A stretch of DNA of 64,000 bases, from the NCBI RefSeq assembly GCF_034702125.1, contig NC_085875.1, positions 43,151,270 to 43,215,269 on the forward strand, given 5' to 3'. A model generated the notes under the pieces. The model did not search any database. It was not told the DNA's origin and worked only from the letters and a program-made list of their open reading frames with translations. This document shows positions 25,211 through 36,405 of the stretch, piece by piece; the stretch's first letter is position 1; the number at the start of each line of letters is the position of its first letter. The stretch is from Engraulis encrasicolus. Taxonomy: Eukaryota > Chordata > Actinopteri > Clupeiformes > Engraulidae. The position numbers were made by a program, and so were the translations under genes.

Positions 25211-25536
25211 CTCCCGGAAATTCATGTGTTAAAGTGTCAAATACCTAAAAATTTCAGTGCAAATTCCATTAGGTCGTCTAGTGGTATTCATGCTTGCATC
25301 CCAACGGGAAAACAGGAGCCACGCAGGTTCGAATCCACATGGTTGCAGAGCCAAAATTATGGAAATATCTGGCAGAAATAGATAATTTCTTGTCAACAAG
25401 CTGCAAAGTGGATTCGAACCCGCGTGGCTCGCGCCTTCCCCTTGATAGGCAAGCGTAAATACTACTGGGCTATGAAATGAAATTTGCATCAAAATTCTTT
25501 GAGTATTTGACACTTAAACCAGTGAATTTCTGGGAG
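25211..25536. mobile_element. Foldback MITE with two inverted tRNA-like modules
   Basis: The arms begin CTCCCGGAAATTCA and end TGAATTTCTGGGAG, and stay complementary for about 160 bp each. Each arm carries an RNA-polymerase-III-like B-box: GGTTCGAATCC on the + strand near 25327, and its complement GGATTCGAACC near 25411. The spacing from an A-box-like TCGTCTAGTGGT is tRNA-like. No target duplication is clear. Confidence 0.7.
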
Positions 25537-25911
25537 TTACCGATACTTTTTCATCCAAATATTTCCCAAATTACACATCGAAATGAGACAAAATTCAATC
25601 GGTATACAGCTAAAAGTATATTATTAGTGTGGGATTCATCAGATTCCAAGGATATGACTTTTTTTTTTTGAACACTCTCGCAGCTGTATCATGACTTTGT
25701 GTGGATGTCGATTGATTTTCAGTGCTTTTGCACCACAGGATTAAAAGATATTGACACATTTGTGGTCAAATATGTACTACAAGTTTAGCTAATGGGTGGA
25801 GTCATACTCTGAAGTAGACTAGCGCTGTGTGTTACTTGGGGTGGCTGAGGTGATGTCTGGACTCAATGGATCTACTCCAGCTGTAGCCTACTTCAACTTC
25901 ACTGTCCAGAT

Positions 25912-26730
25912 CAGGGCTTTGAACCGGTTCAAGGAACGAAAACGAAAACCGGGAACTTTTTGTATTTTACAGGGAACAGAAACGAAACCGGAAACTTTAT
26001 TATTTTTTATGTTCTGGAACGGGAACACTTATTTAAAAATAATGGTAACCGGTTAATACCGGTTAATACCGTTCCTCAAATAAATTTTAAAAAGTAACTA
26101 TTTTCCTGCGCACGTTACCATGACGGCTGAGATTCACGTCCTGTGTGACATCAGACATTCTCTGACTGAATGGAGAGAGAGCTGTGGATTACAAAGTCTC
26201 GACTCCGCATCTTAAATAAGACAAACCACTGTCATATATTTCCATTGCATCATTGTAAGACATTGCAGAGAAGCGCGTGTAAAGCGCACAGAGAATGTTC
26301 TACGTTATTGGGCATCCATGGCCGCTTCAAATATGCACAAACTCACAATGTCCATCATAGCGCTCCCTGTGACCCAAGTCAGCGTGAAGCGTGCGTTTTC
26401 ATCATTGAGGTTTATTCTCCGCTTCTCCGCTTAGGTCGTCCCTGAATGACAAAATTCTGGAGGATATTCTTTTCATCCACTTGAATAAACAGTTTGGAAT
26501 GTAGGCTGACTCATTTGCACTTCCGTCTTTCTTGGTTAATTAACGTCAGTTAGGCCTATGGGGAGTAATCAGCTGACAGGAACGAAATTAACCGTTCCAG
26601 GAACAATATTTTTTTGTTCTAACCGGTTCAGGAACGTCAATTTATTGGTGGAACTCATAACCGGAAACGTTATAATTCCGTTTCTGTTCGGAACGGAACG
26701 TTTGGAAAAAAATAACGGTTCAAAGCCCTG
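25912..26730. mobile_element. hAT transposon relic with 8-bp target duplication GTCCAGAT
   Basis: The terminus CAGGGCTTTGAACCG and its inverted match GTTCAAAGCCCTG are flanked by identical GTCCAGAT at 25904-25911 and 26731-26738. It is 819 bp, much shorter than an autonomous hAT. It retains part of the transposase C-terminus at 26265-26504. Confidence 0.95.
26265..26504 (+). pseudogene. hAT transposase C-terminal (hATC dimerisation) fragment
   Basis: The + strand reads VLRYWASMAASNMHKLTMS, then ALPVTQVSVKRAFSSLRFIL, then after a frameshift RSSLNDKILEDILFIHLNKQ and a stop near 26504. The order W..HKL..IALPVTQVSVKRAFS..ND.ILEDILFI is characteristic of the hATC domain that dimerises hAT transposases. 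The DDE core and BED finger are absent. It lies inside the hAT terminal repeats at 25912-26730, which supports the assignment. Confidence 0.8.
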
Positions 26731-26738
26731 GTCCAGAT

Positions 26739-28009
26739 ACGGATAGGAGGCGCCTCACTTTCAAAGTTACCACTACTTAAGAGTGCACATTACTCCAAGC
26801 AGTAGTTACTTTGTGTGCTAACGTTCAAGACACAAGAGTTAGCAACTTTTTTAGTATCTAGGCTACTCTGCAACGTTGCTAAGAAATTACCTACTTCCCA
26901 ATTGAGAGACGAAGCCCAGAAAAGGGGCTTGATGTTGAAAATAGTGCACTTGTCCTTTAATGCATTGTCTTTATTTTCGTGGCTATTTACATGTATTTTC
27001 ATGGAGGGCATCAAAACTGGTGGATTTTCATGGAGGACATCAAAACTGTGCATGAACGCATAAAGAATTCTGAACTTAACGAAAAACATCAATTCTAGCT
27101 GTTGTCCAAGCTGTTGTCTAGCTGTCTATCCACCTGACATCAACACTGCACAACTGATGGCCCCACGCATTTCAACAGGCCTATTTTTTGTCTATTTTCA
27201 AGTAAAAACACCCAGTCAGTAATGCCAATCTTGAACATTAAAGTCCCTCAATAACTCACTAGAATTGTAGAACTAGAAATTTGAGACGTTTTAAACCTAG
27301 TTTTAAGCACTTGCCAATACAAGCATTTTACAGACATTTTTTGATATTAAGTCACTTGGTCTATACCCAGTTACATGGAGAGGACAAGCCTGTGTTGGAG
27401 GGAATATGTGGCAGGGTTTTTCACTTTTACTTTTTATACCACTGTTCCACCTAGATACAGCTATGTTAGACCAAGTTGCTCATTATCAGATCAAGATACT
27501 CTTGTTTGTATTGCTTGTATCAATTGAGATTGACTTGACTGACACAGTGTTTTTTACTTTAAAATAGACAAAAAAAGTGTGAAACGTGTGGGGTCATCAG
27601 TTGTACTGTGTTGACGTCAGGTGTGTTTCCTGCTGACACCGCTATTAGAGACTATTACAACACTTTATTTTAGGGATACATCTATTAGCATATAATTATA
27701 CATGTATCCATGCATAGTTATGATGCCCTCCGTGAAAAAGTACAATGTTCTGTAAATAGCCACAAAAATAAAGATAATTCATTAAATGAGAAGGTGTGTC
27801 CATACATTTGGCCTATAGTCCCTTTTACTAAATGTACTTTTGTGTGTATGTGTATGTTGGGGGGAGGGGGTGTTTATAATCCCCATCAATTGTACAGGTT
27901 TGTCAGGAAACTTTTAGCATATCATTGAAAGTACAGGTAAAGTTGGCATCCGCGCCTCAGTATTTTTTGGAGAGTCTTCCTTGGCACGTCATTATAAAAA
28001 AGAGCAATA
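26739..28009. other. Unassigned intergenic sequence
   Basis: No recognisable gene. Two similar segments (26935-27050 and 27710-27800) contain ATGGAGGGCATCAAAACTG-type sequence and complementary counterparts, suggesting another diverged inverted repeat. The ORFs here have no known domain. Confidence 0.35.
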
Positions 28010-28017
28010 CTGTATAG

Positions 28018-28163
28018 CAGGGTTATTCAATTAAATGTCAACGAGGGCCAGTTTTTGAAATTCATCCCAGTAAAGGGACCGAACTACATATTATGGTTGC
28101 CGACTGTCAATAAAAAAAATATGGGACACATCTGGACCAAGGGCCGCCATTTGAATAGCCCTG
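28018..28163. mobile_element. Short hAT MITE with 8-bp target duplication CTGTATAG
   Basis: The ends CAGGGTTATTCAA and TTGAATAGCCCTG are inverted repeats. They are flanked by identical CTGTATAG at 28010-28017 and 28164-28171. At 146 bp it is noncoding. Confidence 0.95.
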
Positions 28164-28329
28164 CTGTATAGGAAGGAGCAAAAGGGGTCATAGACAAGAA
28201 CAAACAACAATGAATAAGAAACAAACTGTTTGACCTAATGATGTACACAGTCACTCTGACCCTATAACATGAATTGTAAACCTGTTTTTTTTTTTTTTTA
28301 AATATCATTCTTCAAATATAACTACACAA

Positions 28330-28605
28330 GGCACACAGCGAAGAAGATCATTGCAGTACCACTCCCCTCCCTGCAGGACATTTACACCACACGCCTCACC
28401 TGGAAAGCACTGATGATCATCAAAGACACAAGCCACCCTGCACACAAACTGCTCAGCCTCCTGCCCTCTGGAAAGAGGTACAGGCGCCTCCGTTCCCGTA
28501 CCACCAGGCTGGCGAGCAGCACAATGCACCAAGCGATCAAGATGCTGAACACTCAACCCACTCTCCCTCCACTGTCAGCCTCTAGCCAGCAAGGCCACTG
28601 ACAAC
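28330..28605 (+). pseudogene. LINE ORF2 C-terminal fragment
   Basis: The reading frame gives DTSHPAHKLLSLLPSGKRYR followed by RLRSRTTRLASSTMHQAIKM. The SHPAHxLxxLLPSGxRYR block is typical of the extreme C-terminus of fish LINE ORF2 proteins downstream of the reverse transcriptase. No RT or endonuclease motif is retained here. Confidence 0.6.
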
Positions 28606-28707
28606 CCCCCCCCCCCCCCATCCCCCCACCACCATATCTGCGACTGAACATTCCACCTGCACTACTATACTCGTGACTGAACTTTCAACCTGCACTAACT
28701 CAAAACA

Positions 28708-28708
28708 T

Positions 28709-28782
<74 letters not shown>

Positions 28783-28824
28783 GCACACTGCACTTTCTGC
28801 ACTAAACCCAAACATACACACACT

Positions 28825-28897
<73 letters not shown>

Positions 28898-28952
28898 ACG
28901 AACACACACACAAGACGCACACCGCACCTTCTACCTGCACTAAACACATACA

Positions 28953-29020
<68 letters not shown>
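28708..29020. repeat. Three (CA)n microsatellite blocks
   Basis: CA runs at about 28710-28780, 28819-28892 and 28951-29020, separated by similar spacers (GCACTTTCTGCACTAAACC and CGCACCTTCTACCTGCACTA). This suggests tandem duplication of a CA-plus-spacer unit. The long Thr-His and Cys-Val ORFs over it are artefacts. Confidence 0.95.
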
Positions 29021-29024
<4 letters not shown>

Positions 29025-29724
29025 TGCTGGTGTACTTGACAGACCTTTTTTTAATATTTATTTTCTTCAAAATGCTACTATTACCATGTCAGAACGCTAT
29101 AAAGGACTTTTTTTAGGAAAAGCACAAAAGCACAACAGATACCTCTTAATGTATGTCCTCTACAAGTCTTCTGTTGTCCAGTCTTGCACTTTAAATGTCT
29201 GTATGAGCACTGTCTATGTCCATACTGTCTTAAGTCCATGTATAAGTACTGTCTATGTCTATACTGTCTATGTCCTTACCTAGATTAGTCTATGTCTAAT
29301 GGGAAAGCAAGAAATGTAATTTCAAATTCTTTGTATGACCAGTGCATGTAAAGAAATTGACAATAAAACCTACTTGACTTGTAAGGCAACCCTCCAACCT
29401 GGTCTGGATCTATCAGCTCCATCAAAGAGGTGAAGGCATTTTCCCACTATTACAGCAAAGGTAGGTGACAGACACCATGTTTGAATGAAGAGGAGAGAGA
29501 AGTTACATGGACAATTTGGAAGTGTGCAACACAGACTATCAAGGGTGGTGGGAAATCTTTGGCTTGCCATGTCTCCAAGCAGCCCCAGACAAAGTCTACA
29601 TGTAGTTCAAAGGGGGTTAGCCCTACATCAGGTTGGGTTTGTAAACGATTGCAACAGGTGGGTCTCATCTCATTTTGTTAAACTCAGAAATCACTCCTCT
29701 CCTGTGGCCTCACATTCATACGGT

Positions 29725-29855
29725 AGGACTGGATTGGGGGAGAAATAGGGCCCGGGCACTTTTGGCTTAAAGCCCCCCCTCCTCGTGGGCCCCTATTTTC
29801 AGAAATGTAGATCCTTCGGGAAATGCCTGGTATGCCTGATGGCCAGTCCAGCCTG
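29725..29855. repeat. hAT-like MITE fragment
   Basis: AGGACTGGATTGG at the left and CCAGTCCAGCCTG at the right are inverted. The interior GGGCCCGGGCA...TGCCTGGTATGCCTGATGG resembles a common fish hAT MITE. No clean 8-bp duplication is seen. Confidence 0.5.
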
Positions 29856-29859
29856 GTAC

Positions 29860-31265
29860 ATACTGTACATATGGTTGCTTCAAAGCTTCACATGATCCAG
29901 GATCTGTCATCTCCCTCATTGAATTCTGAAAAAAGGGACAGGAACAGATATAGAGGACAGAGATGATGGTGTGATGGCTAGGAGAGTAGCAAGAACTTGC
30001 AATACACCTCAAAAGGTGAGTGACAAGAGGTGTCAAAGCTGAAGCTACTCTCCCGATTACCCGTCAAATGTGCAGGAAACATACATTGCATACTACAACA
30101 TATCCAGTTACAAAGTTAAACAACAGGACGATACACTGTATACCTGTATACACAGATATTTTTAAATTCAGATTTTTAAAAAATCTGTGTATGTATAAAG
30201 ACGACGTGGATAAAATCATCACTGAATTCAAGGGCAAATCAAGAGGTGTACACAACAGCACTTCACAGGCAATTAAAATCAAGCCACAATATGCCCACAT
30301 TATTGATTGTGCTGATAGATAGATGAATAGTTTGAGTGGCTTTCGTTGAATGACTGATGGGCAAGTGATGTAGCAAATGCTTTCTAATTAGGACAGTTGA
30401 CATTTGAACTGGCTTCAAAATTATTTTCTCCTTCAGAATTGTCCTATCAAAGGACACACAAATCACACATATTTGCACACAATCACACACATTTGCTTCT
30501 AAAATATGGGTTGTTGTCCCATTTCAGCACTCATCCTCTTGTGTTTAGCCTAGAATGCATCTCTTTAGCACAACTGGAATGTTTCTGTAGGCAACGTAGA
30601 AGGAAATGCAATGCATGCATCTCAAATGGTGGTACAAGTCGGAGCACAGGAAAGCGAAGGGGGAAAGCGCTCGCTCAGCTCAGGCCACATTAGGCCTGCT
30701 TGAACTTCAAATTTGCCAAAACGTCGGCTCAGATATAAAGTTGGTGGCTGCGACGAAGACTATAAATGTGCCAGAAAACTCTTTCACAACTTACTTATCA
30801 ATTCAGCCGTGTGTTTCATTTTTTTTATTATTATCGTTCTCTCGGGTAACATTCATTCAGCATCATTATTTGCACACAGTCTGCATGGTGTGCAATGATA
30901 TGGCCTAAGTGTGATAGGGATGGGGTGAGGTACAGACGAACGGGTGCACCGAAATAACACAGTATTTTAACAATTTACAACGACAGAGATGGGGTACAAG
31001 AAATGCGCAATCACAGCCGTGGGGCGCGTATAGTTCGAGTTCTTTAACAGCATGAACTGTAATGGCAATAACTATTGAATAGAATCTACAATCTCTGGCA
31101 ATAGTGTGCATTTCCTTATCATAGATTTAATATGAAGCAAAAATCAATATGCTATGGGACTATCCATTAAGCTTAGGAAGACGACTACTCAAATAGCTTA
31201 TTAGCCTATAACGAATATAATTTGTAATGAGATGAAGCAACATTTAAGTATAACTGTGTTTTATT
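29860..31265. other. Unassigned intergenic sequence
   Basis: No recognisable gene or complete mobile element. Short ORFs show no known domains. Confidence 0.4.
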
Positions 31266-31849
31266 TACAGACCCCAACTCCGGTGAAGTTGGGACGTTTG
31301 GTAAACTGAGAATAAAATCAAAATGATATGTTGTCTTCTCACTATTCTCCATCTAAGGAATGTATTGAATGTTTTGAAAATTATAGCAAGTGTTAAAACC
31401 GAGAAAAAATATTGTCTTAGGGGACATATGTACTCATTTCTAATTTGATAACTGCAACACGTCTCAAATAAGTTGGAACGGGGATCAGTGAAATGTTATA
31501 AACATCCAAATAAGATAAAACAACAAGGAAGAACATTTCAAAATGAATTGTACTGATGAACAATTTGAATGTCCAGGTATAAGACAATCACAGAGAGGCT
31601 GAGTCACTCAGAATTAAAGATGCAGAACAATTACCATAAAGTTTTGAATTCCCTTGATTTACCGTGATTGAGTGTATATAAGACATATTTTTGTCATTAA
31701 AATCATTGTATAGGTTCATGACATCATGAAATATATATTGGCTGTAGTCTCACTCTAGCACTTACAGCTAGTGAAAACTTGACCATATTAAGGACGCTTC
31801 ATGTGTGCAAATGATAGAGGGGTTTAACATTCCCCTATTCACCAGAGCT

Positions 31850-32060
31850 CACTTGAAATAGACCCAGAAGACATGGGAAACTGTCCTTTGCTTACAGAAG
31901 TCAGCAGCAGTTGCAGAAGTCAATTCTTTTTGAAAAGAATAGTCTTGCACATCCTGTACTACAGTGAAAATTGACCATGCAACTTGTGTTAGTGCTAACT
32001 TCAAAAGTCAGCCTCCATGATAGCATGGGGGTGCAGTAGTACATTGGTTAAGCTGTTCTA
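31850..32060 (+). pseudogene. Tc1-like transposase remnant
   Basis: The nucleotide sequence AAAAGTCAGCCTCCATGATA followed by GCATGGGGGTGCAGTAGTAC matches the position and wording of the conserved VQKPASVMVWGCIS block of fish Tc1 transposases, with indels and stops. It lies inside matching terminal repeats. No intact domain remains. Confidence 0.55.
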
Positions 32061-32189
32061 CTCACCTGTAGAATTGAATACAGTACCTACTGGATGAAAT
32101 AAATGGGTTTTAAACAACATGAAAAGTCACTCGTGCAATATAGTCAGCCTGCCATCAGCAGCTAAGGTGCTTAAATAAACTTTTGCTGG

Positions 32190-33175
32190 CATTTTTTGTT
32201 AAAAGTTGGCAACCATGCCAGAAGTTATCAGCATGGGCTAAGGTTTCAGAATCACCTGGTTGCCAACACGGAACTTGACCTTTAAGGTCAAATATGAAGG
32301 TCAAGAGGTCAACCACGGTCAAACAACAGTGTTATTTAGTTAAAAAATGTTACAAAGTTGTTAAAAGAGGGCAACCATGCCAGAAGCCATCAGCACGGAC
32401 TAAGGATTCAGAATCAACTTGTTGCCAACACTGAACTTGACCTTTAGGGTCAAATTTGAAGGCCAAAAGGTCAAAAACAGGCTATTTTCTTGCTAGTCTT
32501 TGTTGGGAACTGTATATTCATGGAATTGTTTTTTAAAAGTTGGCAACCATGCCAGAAGTTATCAGCATGGGCTAGGGTTTCAGAATCACCTGGTTGCCAA
32601 CATGGAACTTGACCTTTAGGGTCAAATCTGAAGGTCAAAAGGTCAAACACGGTCAAATAACAGTACCAATATGTTATTTAGTTAAAAATTGTTTAAAAAA
32701 GATGTTAAAAGTGGGCAACCATGCCAGAAGTTATCAGCATGGACTAAGGATTCAGAATCAACTTGTTGCCAACACGGAATTTGAGCTTTAGGGTCAAATT
32801 TGAAGGTTAAAAACGTCAAACACTATGTATTTTAAGGTTTGACTTTTTGGGGGACTGTGTTCGTGGAAATCTTTTTCAAAAGTTAGTAACCATGCTAGAA
32901 GTTATCAGCATGGACTAAGGTTTCAGAATCACCTGGGTGCCAAGAGGGAATTGACCTTTAAGGTAAAATATGAAGGTCAAAAACAATGTATTTTCTGGTC
33001 TTTTTTGGTGATCTTTATATTCATGGAATTATTGTTTTCAAAAGTTGGCAACCATGCTAGAACGTATCAGCATGGACTAAGGTTATAGAATCACCTGGTT
33101 ACCATATGGAACTTGACCTCTAAGATCAAATTTGAAGGTCAAAAGGTCAACCGAGATCAATAAAAAAACAGTTTT
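32190..33175 (+). repeat. Satellite array, about six units, AGGTCA-rich
   Basis: Units restart at about 32207, 32370, 32542, 32714, 32886 and 33046 with GGCAACCATGCCAGAAG. Each ends with TTGACCTTTAAGGTCAA then AAGGTCAAAAGGTCAA. The last units are more diverged. Confidence 0.9.
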
Positions 33176-33904
33176 TTGGTGATGTGCTTTAATAAAATAG
33201 TTGTTTGCATGGTACTGTATATTGAATAATTAGTAGGCCTATAATTTAATGTTTGATTTGGCTTATCATGGTGGGACTCTGGCCTGTCATCCTTAGACAT
33301 TCATCATAGCTCATTAGCATAAAATTAACTTAAACTTGCATTTTTAAAATTTTCATTCTGGTCATCTCAATTATTTTATTCTTCTTTGTGAAGCACATTA
33401 AGCTGCTGGTATGAAATGGGATATGCCTTGGCTCACCAGTGAATTTGCTTCTTTCCATGGAAAAAATAATGACTTCAGTTATTTCTGATGTGTTTCAAAT
33501 GGTTATAGCAATGAATGATACTTGCTGATTTGCAATGTCATATCGTGGTTAGGAAATAACCTATAGTAAGAGTAGAGCAAGTATTGCACTCTTGATGTTC
33601 TCATGACTACTGTAGAATGTTTTGTTGCAATTTCCCAGGCTTGAGTTTTTGTGTCACCTGTATAAAGCACCATGCTTATCTTTGGGTATTGATTGACTAT
33701 TTTCAGAAGACAAAAAGGCAATTGATATGCTACCACCAAGTGATGCATATGGATTGCATCTTGCATAAGCAAATCAGCAGGCAACTGTATGGCTGCAGTC
33801 TGACAAAATACATATTAACAAAGACAATGAGAAGACAGGTGGTTGGAAAGTTGTAGACCAACGCTTGATGGCTGTGTGGTAAAGGAAACCTCCAGTTCCA
33901 CATA

Positions 33905-35228
33905 CACTCGCCTCCAAAAGAGTTGTCGCCTATCCATCTGTTTGGAATAACAGCTAATAACCTGACTTTCAATTAATCCCTTGGCTTCAGAAGTCACTCA
34001 TATGAAAGCTAAAAGCCTCCCGAATGAAAATGTATGTACAAAAATAAATTTCATGCACCAAAGAAAGATTGACCCTTTATTGAACACAGACAGGGCAGAT
34101 TTTCACAAGACAAAAGTTTTGTCGCCTATCGAACATAATGTGAAAATGAGCAGATAAGTCACTTCAAAACACTTCAAATACGCAGATTGGGTGTCATACT
34201 TAATCACTGAATCACTCTCACCTCTCCAGAAAATCAACTTTGGCCTTAGGCGTATGTTTAGGGTCATTGTAATCATGGAAAGCAACACAATGAAAATGAA
34301 TGGAGGTCAATGAGAGATGGTGACATATTTGCTATTCGTAGAGCAATACATGTTTAACTTCATGATTTAATCAATGATAAAAGCCCTCAAACACCTGCAG
34401 CATGCATGCAGCTCCTCATAAGAGCTGAATCTGTACCATGTTTCACTTTATGCACCATTTCTCTTTTTTCATATCCTTCATCTCCAACACCATATAGTTT
34501 TGATGCTATCAGTTCTAAAATGGTTGATCTTGGGATCTTGACTTCAGAGTATGAGTCCCATTAGCCTTCATTTTTGTCAGAATTAGGCCTGACATACTCT
34601 TGGCTGGCTTTTTTGAGACAGGACAGTGGGAGAGACTTCTTTGGTGTTAAAGGTGAATAATCTGGAAAAAGTACATGGTGCCTAAAGTCAAACATGGGAG
34701 GGATACAGCTCTTATGTGGAGCTGCATGCATGCTGCTGGTGTGTGAGGGCTTTTATCATTGATTACATCATGAAGTTAAAAATGTATTGCTCTACGAATA
34801 GCAAATATGTCACCATCTCTCATTGAACTCCATTGATTTTCATTGTGTTGCTTTCCATGATTACAATGACCCTAAACATACACCTAAGGCCAAAGTTGAT
34901 TTTCTGGAGAGGTGTGAGTGAATCAGTGATTAAGTATGACACCCAATCTGCATATTTGAAGTGTTTTGAAGTGACTTATCTGCTCATTTTCACATTATGT
35001 TCGATAGGCGACAAAACTTTTGTCTTGTCAAAATCTGCCCTGTCTGTGTTCATTAAAGGGTCAATCTTTCTTTGGTGCATGAAATTTATTTTTGAAAATT
35101 CATTTTCATTCGAGAGGGTTGTAGCTTTCATATGAGTGACTTCTGAAGCCAAGTGATTAATTGAAAGTCAGGTTATTAGCTGTTATTCCAAACAGATGGG
35201 TAGGCGACAACTCTTTTGGAGGCGAGTG
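33905..35228. mobile_element. Long palindromic Tc1/mariner MITE with TA target duplication
   Basis: The ends CACTCGCCTCCAAAAGAG and CTCTTTTGGAGGCGAGTG are flanked by TA (33903-33904, 35229-35230). The two halves are complementary for about 500 bp each around a short centre (34430-34720). A homologous half at 43926-44355 is attached to a Tc1-type transposase tail, which places the family in Tc1/mariner. Confidence 0.9.
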
Positions 35229-35934
35229 TACTTGCCTGAGGAATAGGCAGCCCTGTATATCTGCATGTGATTAAATGTAGAATGTTTAAACGCCGTAGGG
35301 ATAGAACATGATCTGGATGACACCACCTTTTTGTAATAACAGCAACAATAGCTCCTTTAAATACATAAATATCCAGTGTGTACTGACATCACATTTAAAA
35401 TTTAATTATTGTTTTAATTATTATTGAAGTAAAGAAACAACATGATCAATTGCATTCTTGTTATTGACAATTTGCAATAATCACTTTCACTCATACCCTA
35501 ATAATAAAGACTATATAACTTCTAAATATACAGTCCCGTAAAGTAATGGAACAGAAAGGCAAATTTCCTTGTTTTTGTTGTTCACTGAAGACTTGGTTTT
35601 AAAGGGGCTCTAAGTAGAATTAAAAGGTTAATTAATCACTGTCCAGAGTCATCTGATACTTACAGTAGGTGAAGTGTGACTCTCGCGACCACTTCCACCG
35701 TACACTGTCAGAAAACCCCAAATGCAACTTTTGACAGCGCTGTCCGCTTCGGGAGAAACCTCATCAAAAGAGTGTTTTATTTTCTTTACGATTATTTGTT
35801 CCAATACTTTCACTCACCTAAAATGATTTAAATAATATGAAATATCTCCAGGTACTAATTATTCAATACATCATGCAAACAACTTGTATTTTATGAAAGC
35901 ACATCACAAAAAAACAAAACTTTTTTTTTTTTTA

Positions 35935-36405
35935 CCCCGGTTGACCTTTTGACCTTCAAATTTGACCTTAAAGGTCAAGTTCCATGTTGGCAACCAGGTG
36001 ATTCTGAAACCTTAGTCCATGCTGATACCATCTAGCATGATTGCTTACATTTGAAAAATAATTCTATGAATATACAGTTCCCAAAATAGACTAACCAGAA
36101 AATACATTGTTTTTGACCTTTTGACCTTTAAATTTGACCCTAAAGGTCAAGTTCCGTGTTGGAAACATGTTGATTCTGAATCCTTAGTCCATGCTGATGA
36201 CTTCTGTCATGGTTGCCCACTTTTAACATCTTTATAACATTTTTTAACTAAATAAAACTGTTATTTGACCGTGGTTGACCTTTTGACCTCCATATTTGAC
36301 CTTAAAGGTCAAGTTCCGTGTTGGCAACCAGGTGATTCTGAAACCTTAGCCCATGCTGATAACTTCTGGCATGGTTGCCAACTTTTAACAGAAAATGCCA
36401 TCAAA
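35935..36405 (-). repeat. Satellite array, about three units, opposite orientation
   Basis: This is the same unit as at 32190-33175, read on the minus strand. The unit boundaries are marked by TTGACCTTTTGACCT near 35940, 36115 and 36275. Confidence 0.9.

Larger units (their letters stand above)
28325..29375 (+). mobile_element. Non-LTR retrotransposon 3' end (clade uncertain)
   Basis: A C-terminal ORF2 remnant (28340-28600) is followed by (CA)n-rich 3' sequence and the tail GACAATAAAACCTACTTGAC at about 29359. A related tail (GACAATAAAGTACACTTGAC) occurs at 44590. The copy is severely 5'-truncated. Confidence 0.65.

Noticed and set aside
25327..25423. Possible tRNA gene from the GGTTCGAATCC B-box
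   Set aside because: The flanking sequence does not form an acceptor stem or a clear anticodon arm, and the motif lies in a foldback repeat. It is treated as tRNA-derived repeat.
28582..29116. Long ORFs on both strands encoding Thr-His or Cys-Val repeats
   Set aside because: They are translations of (CA)n microsatellites and have no independent coding evidence. The same applies at 12538-13000, 40877-41308 and 44272-44541.
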